Shown here one piece after another: positions 1 through 10,560 of a DNA stretch of 43,183 nucleotides (position 1 is its first letter; every line of letters starts with the position of its first letter). Position numbers and translations under genes: made by a program. A model generated the notes under the pieces. That model was not told the DNA's origin. It saw only the letters and a program-made list of their open reading frames with translations, and did no database searches. Source of the DNA: Geosiphon pyriformis (lineage: Eukaryota; Glomeromycota; Glomeromycetes; Archaeosporales; Geosiphonaceae); NCBI GenBank assembly GCA_016748015.1, contig JAAOMT010000504.1, positions 1 through 43,183 of the forward strand, written 5' to 3'.

Positions 1-69
1 CCAAGAAACAAGAACTTAAATGGTTCAGTAATAATAACAAAGATATTATGTCAGAATAAGTACATGATA

Positions 70-460
70 CCAATGCAGGGTTTGATCTGAGATATCCAGG
101 GAAAGACACTCTCAAATTGAAACCACATTTGCACACTTACATAAATCTGAAAATAGCACTGGAAATTCTAGCAACAACAATGATTTAATTAGCATCTAAG
201 AATAGTCTAGCAAAAAAGAGAATTAACATCAAAGAAGGAATAATTGATGCAAGATATATAGAAAATATTATTGCAATACTACAAAATGATTCAGAAAAGG
301 CCTACATTATAAATCCAAACAAAAAGATAACACAGGCAATATTTCTACCTCTGATTAAAATAGCTCAATTAGTATTAGTAAGAAATAGGGAAGAATTAGG
401 AATTACAACTAGAGAAATACAAGAATTCAGATCAACAGATAGAATAGACATACCAGTTAA
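70..460 (+). other. dUTPase-like domain in copy A polyprotein
   Basis: Reading the frame that starts at position 72 shows the ordered motifs of a trimeric dUTPase. AGFDLRYP (motif 1) is at 75-98, ASKNSLAKKRI (motif 2, normally S/R-SSLA) near 195-227, GIIDARY (motif 3) at 237-257, KIAQLV (motif 4) near 357-375, and TTREIQEFRSTDRID (motif 5, normally a Gly-rich TRG-GFGSTGR) near 405-450. dUTPases hydrolyse dUTP and so limit uracil incorporation into cDNA. The motif-5 glycines are replaced by Glu or Arg, consistent with decay by G-to-A changes, and a TAA replaces a Gln codon just before motif 2. The domain lies between protease and RT in the polyprotein. Confidence 0.8.
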
Positions 461-986
461 TATGGCAGAGAAAAAAATTATTAACAAGGAAGAAATTATC
501 TCCACTCATTAATCAATTTCCATTCTATTATATGATTAGTATATAGTAGTTATAGAAAAAAAAGCAAAGAATCAGGTTCAGATTTTTGAGGCAGAAGCAA
601 CACTTTGTGAATCAGGAAAGATTGAACTAGTCAATCTACACATACCAGCCAAAAATCACAGACACATCAAAATTTTTATTTATAACAACACAAAAAATAT
701 CATTGAGATATTAGAAAGAACAACTATTGGATATTTGACCACCAAAGTTGAAAACCAACTGCCAAACACCATTCCAGACTTTTCACAACTGTGTAGATAT
801 GTAGATATCACATTTCAAACAATATACGGACAAGAAGAATGTTATCTGCTTCAACCAGAACAATTAGAACAGATAAACTTGGGAAACTTAAATCCACTTC
901 AACAAATACAACTCAAAATATTACTCAATAACTTCAATGACATCTTTGCCAGCAAAAATAAATTTGGCAGAACCAACATAATCTAG

Positions 987-2260
987 CACCAGATCAAGAC
1001 TGGAGATGAAATACTAATTAAACAAAGAATATATAGAGTACCACCAGCCAGCCATGAAATTATTCATCAAAAAATCAATTAAATGCTTGACAACGAGCTA
1101 ATTCAGCCATTAATAAGTCCATAATTATTATCAGTAGTATTAGTTCATAAAAAAAATAAAAAAATCCACTTTTGTGTGGATTATTGGAAACTAAATGAAA
1201 TAACTAAGAGAGATAGTTACTCAACACCAAAGATTTAAGAGCTGTTTAACACTTTTGGAGAAAAAAAATAGTTCTCAACTTTAGACTTAGACAGTAGTTA
1301 CTGGCAAGTAGCCATGAAACCAGAAGATAAAAAAAAACAGCTTTTACAACATGAAAAGAGAATTTCAAATTCAAAGTTATGCCATTTGGCTTGATAAATA
1401 CTCCAGCCACTTTCCAGTGATTCATAGAAATTGTTTATACTGGGCTACTATGAAAATTAGTAGTCATATACTTAGATAATACTAATGTGTTCACAAAAAC
1501 ATTTGATAATCATTTGTATTATTTCTAACAAGTATTTGAAAAACTCAAATAAGCAGGATTAAAATTAAATGTTAACAAATGCTTCTTTGGCAAAACAGAA
1601 CATAAGTTTTTGGAATATGTTGTGAGCAAAAACAGTATTAAAACAAATCCAGACAAGATTGAAATTGTTAAAAACTTTCCAGTACCAAATAATTTTACAG
1701 AATTAAAAGCATTTTTGGGATTTGCTGGATACTACTGCCACTTTATCAAAAACTTTTCCAAAATAGCTCAACTATTACACCAACTTCAAACAAAGAACAC
1801 CAAATATAAATGGACAGAAACTCAGCAAGAAGCTTTTGATATATTGAAAAGAAAACTTATTCAAGCTCTAGTATTGATCTATTCAGACTATAGCAAGCCA
1901 TTTATAATTATAACAGATGCATCAGGTCAAGCATTGGAAGCAGTACTATCTCAAAAAAAACCAGATAGATAAAAACATCCAGTAGCTTATACCAGTAGAA
2001 GCTTAAGTCCAGCTGAAAAAAATTATAGAACTCCAGCACTAGAATACTTAACTATCTATTAGGCTGTTATTAAATGGAAAAAATATTTGAGTCAAAAGTT
2101 TGATGTGTACACCAATCACAAAGGATTGACTTCAATCCAGAAGCAAAAATTTGGAAACAATTACTATGTCAGATAAAAAATAAAACTTTCACCATTTAAT
2201 TATACAATACATTACAAAAAAGAAAAAGAAAATGGAAATGTTGATGGTCTGTTATAAATA
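987..2260 (+). pseudogene. Reverse transcriptase and RNase H domains, copy A
   Basis: The RT core is recognisable from FCVDYWKLN near 1,172 (family FCVDYRKLN), FSTLDLDSSYWQV near 1,274 (motif A, catalytic Asp kept) and MPFGLINTPATFQ near 1,380. The usual YLDD box near 1,470 reads YLDN, so one metal-binding Asp is lost. The thumb/connection follows with FLGFAGYY near 1,717, then RNase H with the TDASGQALEAVLSQ stretch near 1,915 and AYTSRSLSPAEKNY near 1,985. Stops within the domains occur at positions where copy B or the family has Gln, for example PKI-stop-ELF near 1,235 and EKK-stop-FSTL near 1,268. Confidence 0.9.
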
Positions 2261-2499
2261 AAACAAATCTGAAAACATTTTAAACCCAAAAATATAACAA
2301 AAGATAAATATACAAAAATACCAACAACTCCAACATTATATAAATATCCAATTGTTCAAGAAAAAATTATCTCAAAAAAAACAAAACAACATAAAACAAC
2401 AATCAAAATATTTTATCAACTATCAAAATATACTTTACTAGAAGAACAAAAGAAATCCAAATTAACCAACCAGAGTAATTACAGAATCAGAGAAAGAAA

Positions 2500-3340
2500 C
2501 AATATTATTTAACATGTACTCAAATCTAACAGCAAAACATTTTCACAAAGAAGCAATCATAAAAAAAACCAAAAAAAGATACTATTGGCCATCAATGTAT
2601 CCAGACATCATCCAATATGTTCAAAATTGTGATGCTTGTTAGAGAAGAGAAGGAACAAAACCTGATGAACCATTAAGACCAATCAAAGTAGGACAACTAT
2701 TTGATTGCATCAGAATTGACTTAGTCAGACCATTAACAATAACCAGCAGAGACAACAGATATATTGCAGTAGCCATGAACTATCTTACAAAATGGCCAGA
2801 AACAAAAGCCATTCAAAGAGCAGATGCAGAATTCATTGCTGAATTCGTCTATTAAGATTTGATCTGTCAACACAGATGTCCAAAAAAACTACTATTAGAT
2901 CAAAGAACTCATTTTGTGAATAGAACATTGACAGAATTAAGTCAAAGATTTGAAATAAAAAGACCATTATTATTATTATATTATCCACAAACAAATGGGT
3001 TAGTTGAAAGATTCAACAAAATACTATGTGAAACAATAGCCAAGATCAGCCAAGAAAACCAGAATGAATGAAATTTGTTTATATCATCAATATTATTTGC
3101 TTACAGAACAATAAAACAAGACACTACATAAACAACACTATTTGAATTAGTATATAGTAGAACAGCAATATTATCAGTTAAGATAGAAGTCAAAACATAT
3201 CTAACAGAACCAATAACAGAAGAGAATTTTCAAAAAACATTGTTGAAAAAAACATATAACTTAATGGAGATACTAGAAAACAAACAGCAAAAAGCAGCTA
3301 ATAATATCCAAAAGTCATAAGAAAAACAAAAAAAAGACAT
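2500..3340 (+). pseudogene. Integrase domain, copy A
   Basis: The integrase inserts retrotransposon cDNA into the genome. The N-terminal zinc-binding HHCC region is visible as HFHKEA near 2,538 followed by KRYYWPSMYPDIIQYVQNC-DAC near 2,573-2,638. The DDE catalytic core is represented by D in IRIDLVRPL near 2,710, D in LLLDQRTHF near 2,890, and E in GLVERFNK near 2,998. A TAG after CDAC sits where copy B has CAA (Gln), and further stops follow. Spacing between the three acidic residues is close to the family norm, so the inactivation is from stops and not from loss of the catalytic triad. Confidence 0.9.
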
Positions 3341-4364
3341 GATAACCAATTATCAGAAAAACCAGTCAAATTCAAGATTAGAGACAAAGTACTTTTATAT
3401 TGTACCAAAGCAGAAAAACAATAAAGTGGAAAATTTAACTCCAAATAGGACAGACTGTTTCACATAAAAAAAATTTTAGGTTGAACAACAAAATTTTAAC
3501 CAAAGCAGTACATAGAAATCAATTGAAACTTTATCAAAACATAGTATCAGCATTCACCATTAATATTCCATAACTAAGAGCACAAAGAATACTAGTCCAA
3601 TCAGATGAGATTCCACAAGATTTGAAACCAATCATAGTAATTGAACCAAACATGTTAAATTAAAAAACCAAAAGAGTATATAAAGACACAGTATATGCAA
3701 CAAAAACAACAAAAAAAATAGAAATACCAGATCATATTCACATGTTAGCTCAACAATTGTTTTAGGCTTTAAGTCAACAGCAAGTAAACATAGAAATTAT
3801 CATCAACAACCAAACAATTTGTTATCGAAACACCAAACAAAAAGGGAAAAAAACACCATACCAGTGACCACAGAAACAATCAATAAACTGGTCAGATAAA
3901 ATAGTAAAGAAAGTAAAGAACACTTTTGAAAAAATAACCACCATGGTTCCAACAGAAGAACTGGTGAAAGAAAATTGGAACCAATGAATAAACCAACTTT
4001 CAATATTATATTGCTACTATCAATTGGGACAAAAAATAGATATTCAGAAATTATATCTTGACAAATCCAAGAATCTTTAATCAAGAGATAATTTGGAACA
4101 TTAAAGACATTATTGAAAAGAAAACAAACTTGACATTACATATTAAAACTATTTATTGACTACACACTATATTTCAAAACTACTCAGAAATATTGTTATA
4201 CTCTGACATGGAAACAATAACTATCAACCAATAAGGAAAAATGAACAACTCACAAATTAAAGAAATAAAGAGTAAAGTAGAACAAACACTACTTGAAAAA
4301 GAAGTATTTGACATAATTCAAAATGAGAATTTTGATGGAGCTCAATATTAAAAATAGAAGATAA
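3340..4364 (+). pseudogene. C-terminal polyprotein extension after integrase, copy A
   Basis: Downstream of the integrase core a coding-like stretch continues to the polypurine tract. It is shared with copy B at 10,560-11,585. It begins with an integrase C-terminal segment (KFKIRDKVLLY-like near 3,370) and continues with a charged region including MLAQQLF, ALSQQQVNIEI, NNQTICYRNT, PTEELVKENW and INQLSILYCYYQLGQ (3,740-4,030). No standard domain is recognised in the last roughly 250 codons; there is no chromodomain signature and no membrane segment suggesting an envelope. It ends at a purine-rich run (4,350-4,361) that would be the polypurine tract. Confidence 0.7.
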
Positions 4365-4433
4365 TGTTACTCATAAAAAAGAAAACAAATATAGAAAAAT
4401 AGTAGACCAATAAGGGAGTAGTAGTTAGCATAT

Positions 4434-4507
4434 GAGCACATTGCTCAGCAATATAAAGCAATATTAGAAAATTAGAGCACATTGCTCAACAATGTGAGCA
4501 TTGCTCA
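4434..4507. repeat. Palindromic GAGCA-TGCTC repeats in U3 of the LTR
   Basis: Three near-identical units occur in the U3 part of the LTR: GAGCACATTGCTCA at 4,434-4,447 and again at 4,475-4,488, then GAGCATTGCTCA at 4,496-4,507. Each is an inverted repeat (GAGCA...TGCTC) and could form a short hairpin or bind a dimeric factor. The matching region of the second LTR (about 11,660-11,760) has different palindromic units built on GAATTCC/GGATTCCT, so this part of the LTR evolves by local repeat turnover. Confidence 0.75.
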
Positions 4508-4560
4508 AGAAATTATAATACATTGTTTGGGAATGTGAGTGATTTCATAGAACATTAATT

Positions 4561-4571
4561 ATGTATATATA
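4561..4571 (+). promoter_or_regulatory. Candidate TATA box in LTR
   Basis: ATGTATATATA lies between the variable U3 repeats and the conserved R/U5-like part of the LTR, where a Ty3-type promoter TATA box is expected. The same string is preserved at 11,798-11,808 in the second LTR although surrounding U3 sequence has changed. Confidence 0.5.
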
Positions 4572-4889
4572 GCAGTAGCATTAGAAGAAGAAAAAACAGA
4601 TCTCTCAGTTTAGATCTGATCTAAGCAATCTTTTATTCACAAATATCAATAAATAATTATTTACTATTTGAATTCACTCTCTACTATCAATACTTTATGT
4701 TGATAGTAATTGATACTTAACTACACTGGAACAATAGCTCTTGATTACGGCTATTGATAAGATACTAATATTTATCACCTTGACTTATTTCTTTATTTTC
4801 TTTTTATTTCCTTTTGTTATTTCTTTTGTTTTACTAATTGATTAAAAAGTAAAAGTGCTGAATTATTGACATCAAGGATAGCCTGGTAA

Positions 4890-5690
4890 AAAACCTCAAA
4901 GAAAGGGTATAACATTGAGAATTAAAGGATAGCTTACCAAAAAGGCATTTCTGTCAAATTACTGGTCACCATGCTGAGAAAGAAATTTGACAGAATTGCA
5001 ATTCTGGAAGGCTATTGAGAAAACAACAAGTGAATCTCTGTTTATTATACAAAAGACTCAACCAAAACTTTCAGATCATGAAAACCTTTAGAAATCAACA
5101 TTATTATTAAATCAACTGAGCACCAAGTTATGGATTTGTTATTTGCTTTGAGACCCTAAATAATTATCTGTAACAACAATTGGGTAATCAATATTAAAAC
5201 CCCAATCACAGATTTCAAACCAGAATTACACCCACAATTTATTAAATAAACCTTATCAATATCAATCCTATTTTCTACAAATGACACAACAACCAATATA
5301 TATACCTTCAATCTATTAAACTCCAGTTCTAGTTATTTATCAATTGCAGCCACAAGTAATTTATCAATCCTAATCCATTCCAATACCATCATCAAACTCA
5401 GTTCAAATATCTGGAAATTTGAGACTGAGAATCATATACATTTAATAAAACTGGTGATCAGTAATAATAATGCATCAGTCAATCTCTAGTTTATCACAAC
5501 AGTCTTCAGAACCATAACAGTGGAGTTCAGAAACTGGTTACAGTCAAAACCCAAATTCCTAAAACTATTTAAGTCTTCTGGTTACTCTAAAAAATGCCAA
5601 ACCCAGCAACCAGAAACCCAATCAAACTCAACTATTCACTAATAACATACCTTTAGCAATTATTACTAAAAACAAATCACTTACTGCTAT
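4890..5690 (+). pseudogene. Degenerate gag region, copy B
   Basis: The leader and gag-like region is rich in Gln, Asn, Thr and Pro codons. Recognisable pieces are KKFDRIAI near 4,980, FCLLYKRL-like sequence near 5,040, and HQVMDLLFALRP followed by IIICNNNW near 5,125-5,185. The same pieces recur in the copy C stub at 12,240-12,425. No CCHC zinc knuckle is seen in this stretch. The coding frame is broken many times. Assignment as gag rests on its place upstream of the protease and its conservation in both copies; the capsid fold itself is not demonstrable by eye. Confidence 0.6.
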
Positions 5691-6220
5691 TTTTTTTTGA
5701 ACTTAAGGAATTAGTTGAAACACTGCTATTTAATAGAGCTGTTCTGGAATCAAAACCCATTACTGTAATATATACAAATGTCAAAGTCAATAGTCAGCCC
5801 ATTAAACTGATTCTAGACAGTGGATTAGCTGGCAGTATTATCACATGACAACTCATAAACCAATTAGGTTACTGAGTTGATTATACTATCAGTGTCAAAA
5901 TTATTACCACCAATAAAGTAACAAAAATGCCCATTGGTGAGATTGACAACTTTTTGTTTGAAGTCAATGACATTATAGTACTGGTTAATAACATTATAGT
6001 ATTGATCAAAGTCCTTATCATAGAAACCACCTAGTACCAAACACTAATTGGTAATAACTGGCTGTCCAAAACTAACACTATGCTCAACTGAAACATCCAG
6101 GAGCTACAACTCAACCAAAATGGCTGACACACTTGGATACTAGCAATCTGCAGTCACTTCAAGATTACCACCATACCAGCATTATTAATAGAATTTGAGG
6201 AAAAAAAGAAGAAATCTACC
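5690..6220 (+). pseudogene. Retropepsin-like aspartic protease, copy B
   Basis: The catalytic LILDSG-AGSIIT motif is at about 5,807-5,850, with the DSG triplet intact at 5,816-5,824. This is the active-site loop of retroviral-type aspartic proteases, which cut the polyprotein. Downstream features typical of the fold include IGEIDNFLFEV near 5,934 and a LIGNNWLSKT segment near 6,047-6,075, which resembles the second Gly-containing loop region of Ty3 proteases. TGA after IIT, two stops near 6,000-6,030 and others break the frame. The upstream segment KPITVIYTNVKVN near 5,755 is the conserved lead-in strand. Confidence 0.8.
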
Positions 6221-6399
6221 TAAAAAGCCTATCAAGTTTTATTGACTGATAACAACCACAATAAATTACAACCAATATTCTTTTGGAATAACAAAAGAAA
6301 AGAAAAAGAAAAAGACATATCTGAAGAAGCCACAGCCACCAAAGAACCAGATAGTAATTAAGAAAAATTCTACTTAATTAACACTAGACCAAAACCCCC

Positions 6400-7240
6400 C
6401 TATATATTATTGAAATATAAGGACTGCAAGAAAAAGCTGTCCTCCATAGAAGCCTGGGTCGTACTTGATGAAAACTATTGGATATGTATTCATTATTACT
6501 GTAAGCCATATCACTAAAAATAATATAGCTACCCAAAATAACAAGACAAGTGAAACAACAAATCATGTCTCGCTTATGAAAAACAGTTATTTGACAAAGA
6601 AATATAGAATAACATTTTTGGTTAAAGAAAAATGTGTGACACCTTATGCCAATACATAATCCTCATAAGTGATTGGATCAATAGAGGAATGTCTTTTAAT
6701 GCTATATAGAACTGTACTGTATCATGCTTAGATGGTTACTCACACAATAAGAATAAGATCTGAAAAATAGCAAGTGGCAAAGTTAAAGATACTTTACCTA
6801 GTAAAATATTAGAAATTAAAAATAACTCATTTAAACCAGCCAAAACTTTCTTTATTTCTAATTCAGATGCTTTTTTTAACATCAAAGCTGGTCCTAAAAA
6901 GTTTTATAAACACTACCAAAATTTAATACCAACCAGAGCAGAACAAAAACAGTGGTTAGAACAGTTAAACACTTAACTTTGTCAATACTATTTAATTTTA
7001 TGTAATTTTCAATATTGTAATGAGTGTAATCTTATTTACAATTCACCACCATACATAATTTACATGATCCCAAAAAAAAACCCAATTAGCAGCTGCACAT
7101 TGGAATTGAAATTATTATTCAATCTTAATTCAAACTCTGATAACAATAATGATAACAAAAGTTCTAATTCAGTTTAAAATAACAACAACAATAGCAAAAA
7201 TTTGGATTTCAATTCAAATCCAAAACAATACATCACACTT
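6400..7240 (+). pseudogene. Cys-rich and Asn/Ser-rich linker between protease and dUTPase, copy B
   Basis: The first part has clustered Cys/His residues: CKKKLSS near 6,425, CIHYYCKPYH near 6,485-6,515, SCLAYEKQLF near 6,570, a CDTLCQY pair near 6,640-6,660 and CQYY...CNECNLIYN near 6,980-7,040. Arrangement as CxxC-type pairs suggests a zinc-binding module, but no named family is assigned. The second part (7,100-7,240) is low-complexity Asn/Asp/Ser, including runs of AAT and AAC codons, and looks like a flexible spacer before the dUTPase-like domain. Several stops and Trp or Gln codon losses break it. Confidence 0.55.
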
Positions 7241-7289
7241 TCTGATTTGTCCAAAGAGCAAAATTAAAATAGTTTTGTAATAACAATGA

Positions 7290-7720
7290 AAATATTATGC
7301 CAGAATGTGTATATGATACTAATACAGAATTTGATCTAAGATATTTAGAAAAAAATACCATCAAATTAAAACCATATTCATGTACATGTATTGAAAATAG
7401 CATTGAAAATTCCAAAAACAACAATAGTTTAACTAGCATCTAGAAGTAGTTTAGCAAAAAAGAGGATTAATATAAGAGAAAGAATAATTGACACAGAATA
7501 TATAGAAAATATCATTGCAATACTACAAAATAATTCAGAAAAACCATATATCATCAAACTAAATGAAAAAATAGCATAGGCAATATTTCTATTTTTAGTA
7601 AAAATAGTTCAATTAGTGCCAATAAAAAATAAAGAGAAATTAGAAATAACAACAAAAGGGATAAGTAGATTTGGATTTATATATAGAATAGACATATCAG
7701 TTAATATAGCAGAAGAAAAA
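7290..7720 (+). other. dUTPase-like domain, copy B
   Basis: This is the counterpart of 70-460. Motif 1 is decayed (AGFDL reads TEFDL at 7,324-7,338). Motif 2 reads ASRSSLAKKRI near 7,436-7,468, closer to the consensus than in copy A. Motif 3 reads RIIDTEY near 7,480. Motif 4 is KIVQLV near 7,602. Motif 5 is TTKGISRFGFIYRID near 7,645-7,690, keeping one of the Gly residues lost in copy A. The two copies therefore complement each other in showing the ancestral domain. The open stretch 7,616-8,086 begins in motif 4/5 and runs through the spacer into the RT lead-in. Confidence 0.8.
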
Positions 7721-8089
7721 AACATTGACAAAGAAAAAATTATTTTTACCTGTCAATCAATTTTTATTCCACCATATAATCAGTATTTAGTAGTTATAGA
7801 AAGAAAAGTAAGAAATCAATTCCAAATTTTTGAAGCAGAAGCCACTATTTGTAAATTAGAAGAAATTGCTATTATCAATCTCTATATACCAGCTAAAAAC
7901 TACAAATACATCAAAATTTCTATCCATAATACAACTGAAGATTTCATTGAAATACCAAAAAGAACCACTATTGGATACTTAAGCACTAAAGTCGAAGACC
8001 AATTACTAAGCATCATTTCAGACTTTTTACAATTATGCAAATATATGGATATTATATCACAAATAATATATAGACAAAAAAAATAAGAA

Positions 8090-9480
8090 CAATTGGAACA
8101 AATAAACTTGGGAAATCTAAACCCATTCCAACAAATGCAACTCAAAATGTTACTTAATAATTTTACTGATATTTTTGCCAGTGAAAATGAATTTGGCCAA
8201 ACTAATATCATTCAGCATTAGATCAAGACTGAAAATACAATGCCAATTAAACAGAGAGCATACTGAGTACTATTAGTAAGCCATAAAATTATTTGACAAG
8301 AAATTAACAGAATGTTGAACAATGAGTTAATTCAATCATTAATGAATTGATAGTTATTATTAGTGGTACTGGTTCAGAAGAAAAATAGAAAAATCCACTT
8401 TTGTGTGGATTACAGAAAACTTAATAGTGTTATTCATAAAGATGGCTATCTGACTTTACAGATTCAAGAATTATTTAATGCTTTTAGAGGAAAAAAATAG
8501 TTTTTAACATTAAATTTAAACAGTAGTTATTAACAAATAGCCATAAAACTGAAAGACAAAGAAAAAACTGCATTCACTATAAAAAAAGAGAATTTCGAAT
8601 TTAAAGTAATGTCATTTGGTTTAACTAATACACCAGCCACATTCCAGCAGCTCATGGAAATTGTTTATATTAAACTACTATAAAAATCAGTAGTTATTTA
8701 TTTAGATGACACAAATACATTCTTAAAAACATTCAATAATTATCTTCATCATTTACAACAGATTTTTGAAAGACTAAAAAAAGCTGAATTGAAACTGAAT
8801 ACAATCAAATGCTTCTTTGGCAAAACAAAACTAAAATTTTTGGAACATGTTATAAGCAAAAACAGCATCAAAATGGATTCAGACAAGATTAAGATTGTCA
8901 AAAACTTTCTAATATTAATAAATCTCACAAAATTAAGAGCATTCTTGGGATTTGCTGAATATTACCACCAATTTATACAGAATTTTTTCAAACTGGCTTA
9001 ACTACTACACCAGCTCCAAACTAAAAATGTGAAATATGAATGAACTGAAGCTCAGCAAGAAACTTTTGATATTTTAAGAAGAAAGCTTATTTAAGCACCA
9101 GTATTAATTTATCCAGATTACAACAAACCATTTATTATTACCACTGATACATTGAGTCAAGCATTGGGAACAGTACTATCTTAGAGAAGACCAGATAGAA
9201 AAAAACATCCAATAGTATACACCAGTAGAAGCTTAAGCCCAGCAAAAAAGAATTATAAACCACCAGCATTAGAACACTTAGCTATCTATTAGGCAGTTAT
9301 GAAATGGAAAAAGTATTTAAGCCAGAAGTTTAAAGTATACACTAATCACAAAGAATTGACATCAATCCAAAAGCAAAAATTTGGAAATAACCATTATGTT
9401 AAATAAAAAATAGAACTTTTACCATTTAAATATACTGTACATTATAAAAAAGAAAAAGAAAATGGAAATGCTAATGGTTT
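8090..9480 (+). pseudogene. Reverse transcriptase and RNase H domains, copy B
   Basis: Visible RT signatures are FCVDYRKLN near 8,401-8,427, LNLNSSY near 8,510 (motif A, where the catalytic Asp position reads Asn), SFGLTNTPATFQ near 8,615 and the intact YLDD box at 8,699-8,710. Connection and RNase H follow: FLGFAEYY near 8,943, the TDTLSQALGTVLS stretch near 9,140 (Ala and Gly positions changed) and YTSRSLSPAKKNY near 9,218. The domain keeps YLDD while copy A keeps the motif A Asp, so each copy is hit at a different catalytic residue. Confidence 0.9.
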
Positions 9481-9719
9481 GTCACAAATGAGACAAATCT
9501 AAGAACATTTTAACTTAAAAAAATATAACAAAGGATGAACACCCAAAAATATCAAAAACTCTAATATTATATTAATATACAGCAGTTCAAGGAGAAATTA
9601 TCTTAAAAAAAACGAAACAACATAAAACAACAATCAAAATATTTTATTACTCACCAAGATATATTATATCAGAAAAACAGAAAAAATTCAGATCAACCAT
9701 TCAGAGTAATCACAGAACC

Positions 9720-10560
9720 AGAAAAAGAAACAATACTATACAACATATACTTAGATCTGACAGCAGGATATTTTTATAAAGAAGCAACCATGAAAAAAAC
9801 CAGAAAGAAATATTACTGGCCATTAATATATCCAGACATCATCCAATACATTCAAAATTGTGGTGCTTGTCAAAAAAGAGGAGGAACAAGATCTAACAAA
9901 CCATTAAGACCAATTAGAATAAGACAATCATTTAATAGAATTGGAATTGACTTAGTCAGACTATTAACAATAACCAGCAGAAGCAATTGTTATATAACAG
10001 TAGCTATGGACTATCTTATCAAATGACCAAAGACAAAAGCAATTCAAAGAACAGATGCAGAATTCATAGCTAAATTTGTTCACCAAAATTTGATTTGTCA
10101 GCATAAATGTTTGAAAAAATTGTTATCAGATCAAGAAACTCTTTTGTAAATAGAACATTAACAGAATTAAGCCAAAGATTTGAAATTAAAAGATTATTAT
10201 CATCATTATATCATTCATAAATAAATGGTTTAGTAAAAAGATTCAACAAAACATTGTGTAAAGCAATTGCCAAAATTAGTTAAGAAAACCAGGACAAATA
10301 AAATTTGTTTATATTATCAGTACTATTTGCTTATCAAACAATGAAACAAGATATCACACAAACAACACTATTTGAACTTGTTTATGACAGAACAACAACA
10401 TTACTAGTGAAGATAAAAGTTAATATGTATCCAATTGAACTAATAATCAAAGCCAATTTTCAAAAACCATTGCTAAGAAGAATATATAAACTAATCAAAA
10501 CATTAGAAAACAAAAGATAAAGAGCAGCTAATAACATTTAAAAGTTATAAAAAAAATGAA
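9720..10560 (+). pseudogene. Integrase domain, copy B
   Basis: The zinc-binding part has KKYYWPLIYPDIIQYIQNC-GACQKR at 9,808-9,880 with both Cys kept. Catalytic-core residues are D in IGIDLVRLL near 9,940 and D in LLSDQE near 10,120. The glutamate of GLVERFNK is replaced by Lys (GLVKRFNK near 10,228), a G-to-A type change. A one-base deletion relative to copy A near 10,135-10,142 shifts the frame, and TGA replaces the Trp codon of KWPKTKA at 10,024-10,026. The longest open pieces are 9,790-10,026 and 10,305-10,520. Confidence 0.88.

Larger units (their letters stand above)
1..4364 (+). pseudogene. Ty3/gypsy retrotransposon copy A, pol region (5' end outside window)
   Basis: This is the 3' two thirds of a Ty3/gypsy polyprotein. 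In order it shows a dUTPase-like domain, reverse transcriptase, RNase H, integrase and a C-terminal extension, all in one orientation and mostly in one frame apart from small indels. It is dead: many in-frame stops (for example TAG at 984-986, where copy B keeps CAG), a frameshift in an A-run near 1,325-1,345, and an RT active site reading YLDN instead of YLDD near 1,470. It aligns along its whole length with copy B, about 7.24 kb downstream. The strand is strongly A-rich. The longest open pieces are 735-986, 1,610-1,972 and 2,859-3,071; these are fragments, not genes. Confidence 0.93.
4365..4883 (+). repeat. Long terminal repeat shared by copies A and B
   Basis: The LTR starts with TGTTAC directly after the purine run at 4,350-4,361. 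It ends just before TGGTAAAAAACC at 4,884, which is in the position of a primer binding site. It matches 11,586-12,143 downstream best in the 3' two thirds, including ATGTATATATA (4,561-4,571, candidate TATA box of the element promoter), the GTAATTGATACTTAACTAC segment near 4,710 and the T-rich end. It serves as 3' LTR of copy A and 5' LTR of copy B at once, so there is one LTR between two internal regions. The exact ends are estimates, because the terminal dinucleotides are partly mutated in the other copy. Confidence 0.75.

Noticed and set aside
3803-4084. Minus-strand open frame with hydrophobic product
   Set aside because: Antisense of the A-rich gypsy polyprotein tail. The Phe/Leu/Ser content simply mirrors Lys/Asn/Gln codons.
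4434-4507. Repeats resembling a CRISPR array or integron site
   Set aside because: Only three short palindromes without uniform spacers, inside an LTR of a eukaryotic retrotransposon.
6465-6659. Short plus-strand frame starting MMKTIGYVFI
   Set aside because: It is an off-frame reading of the gypsy Cys-rich linker, whose homologous frame is different.
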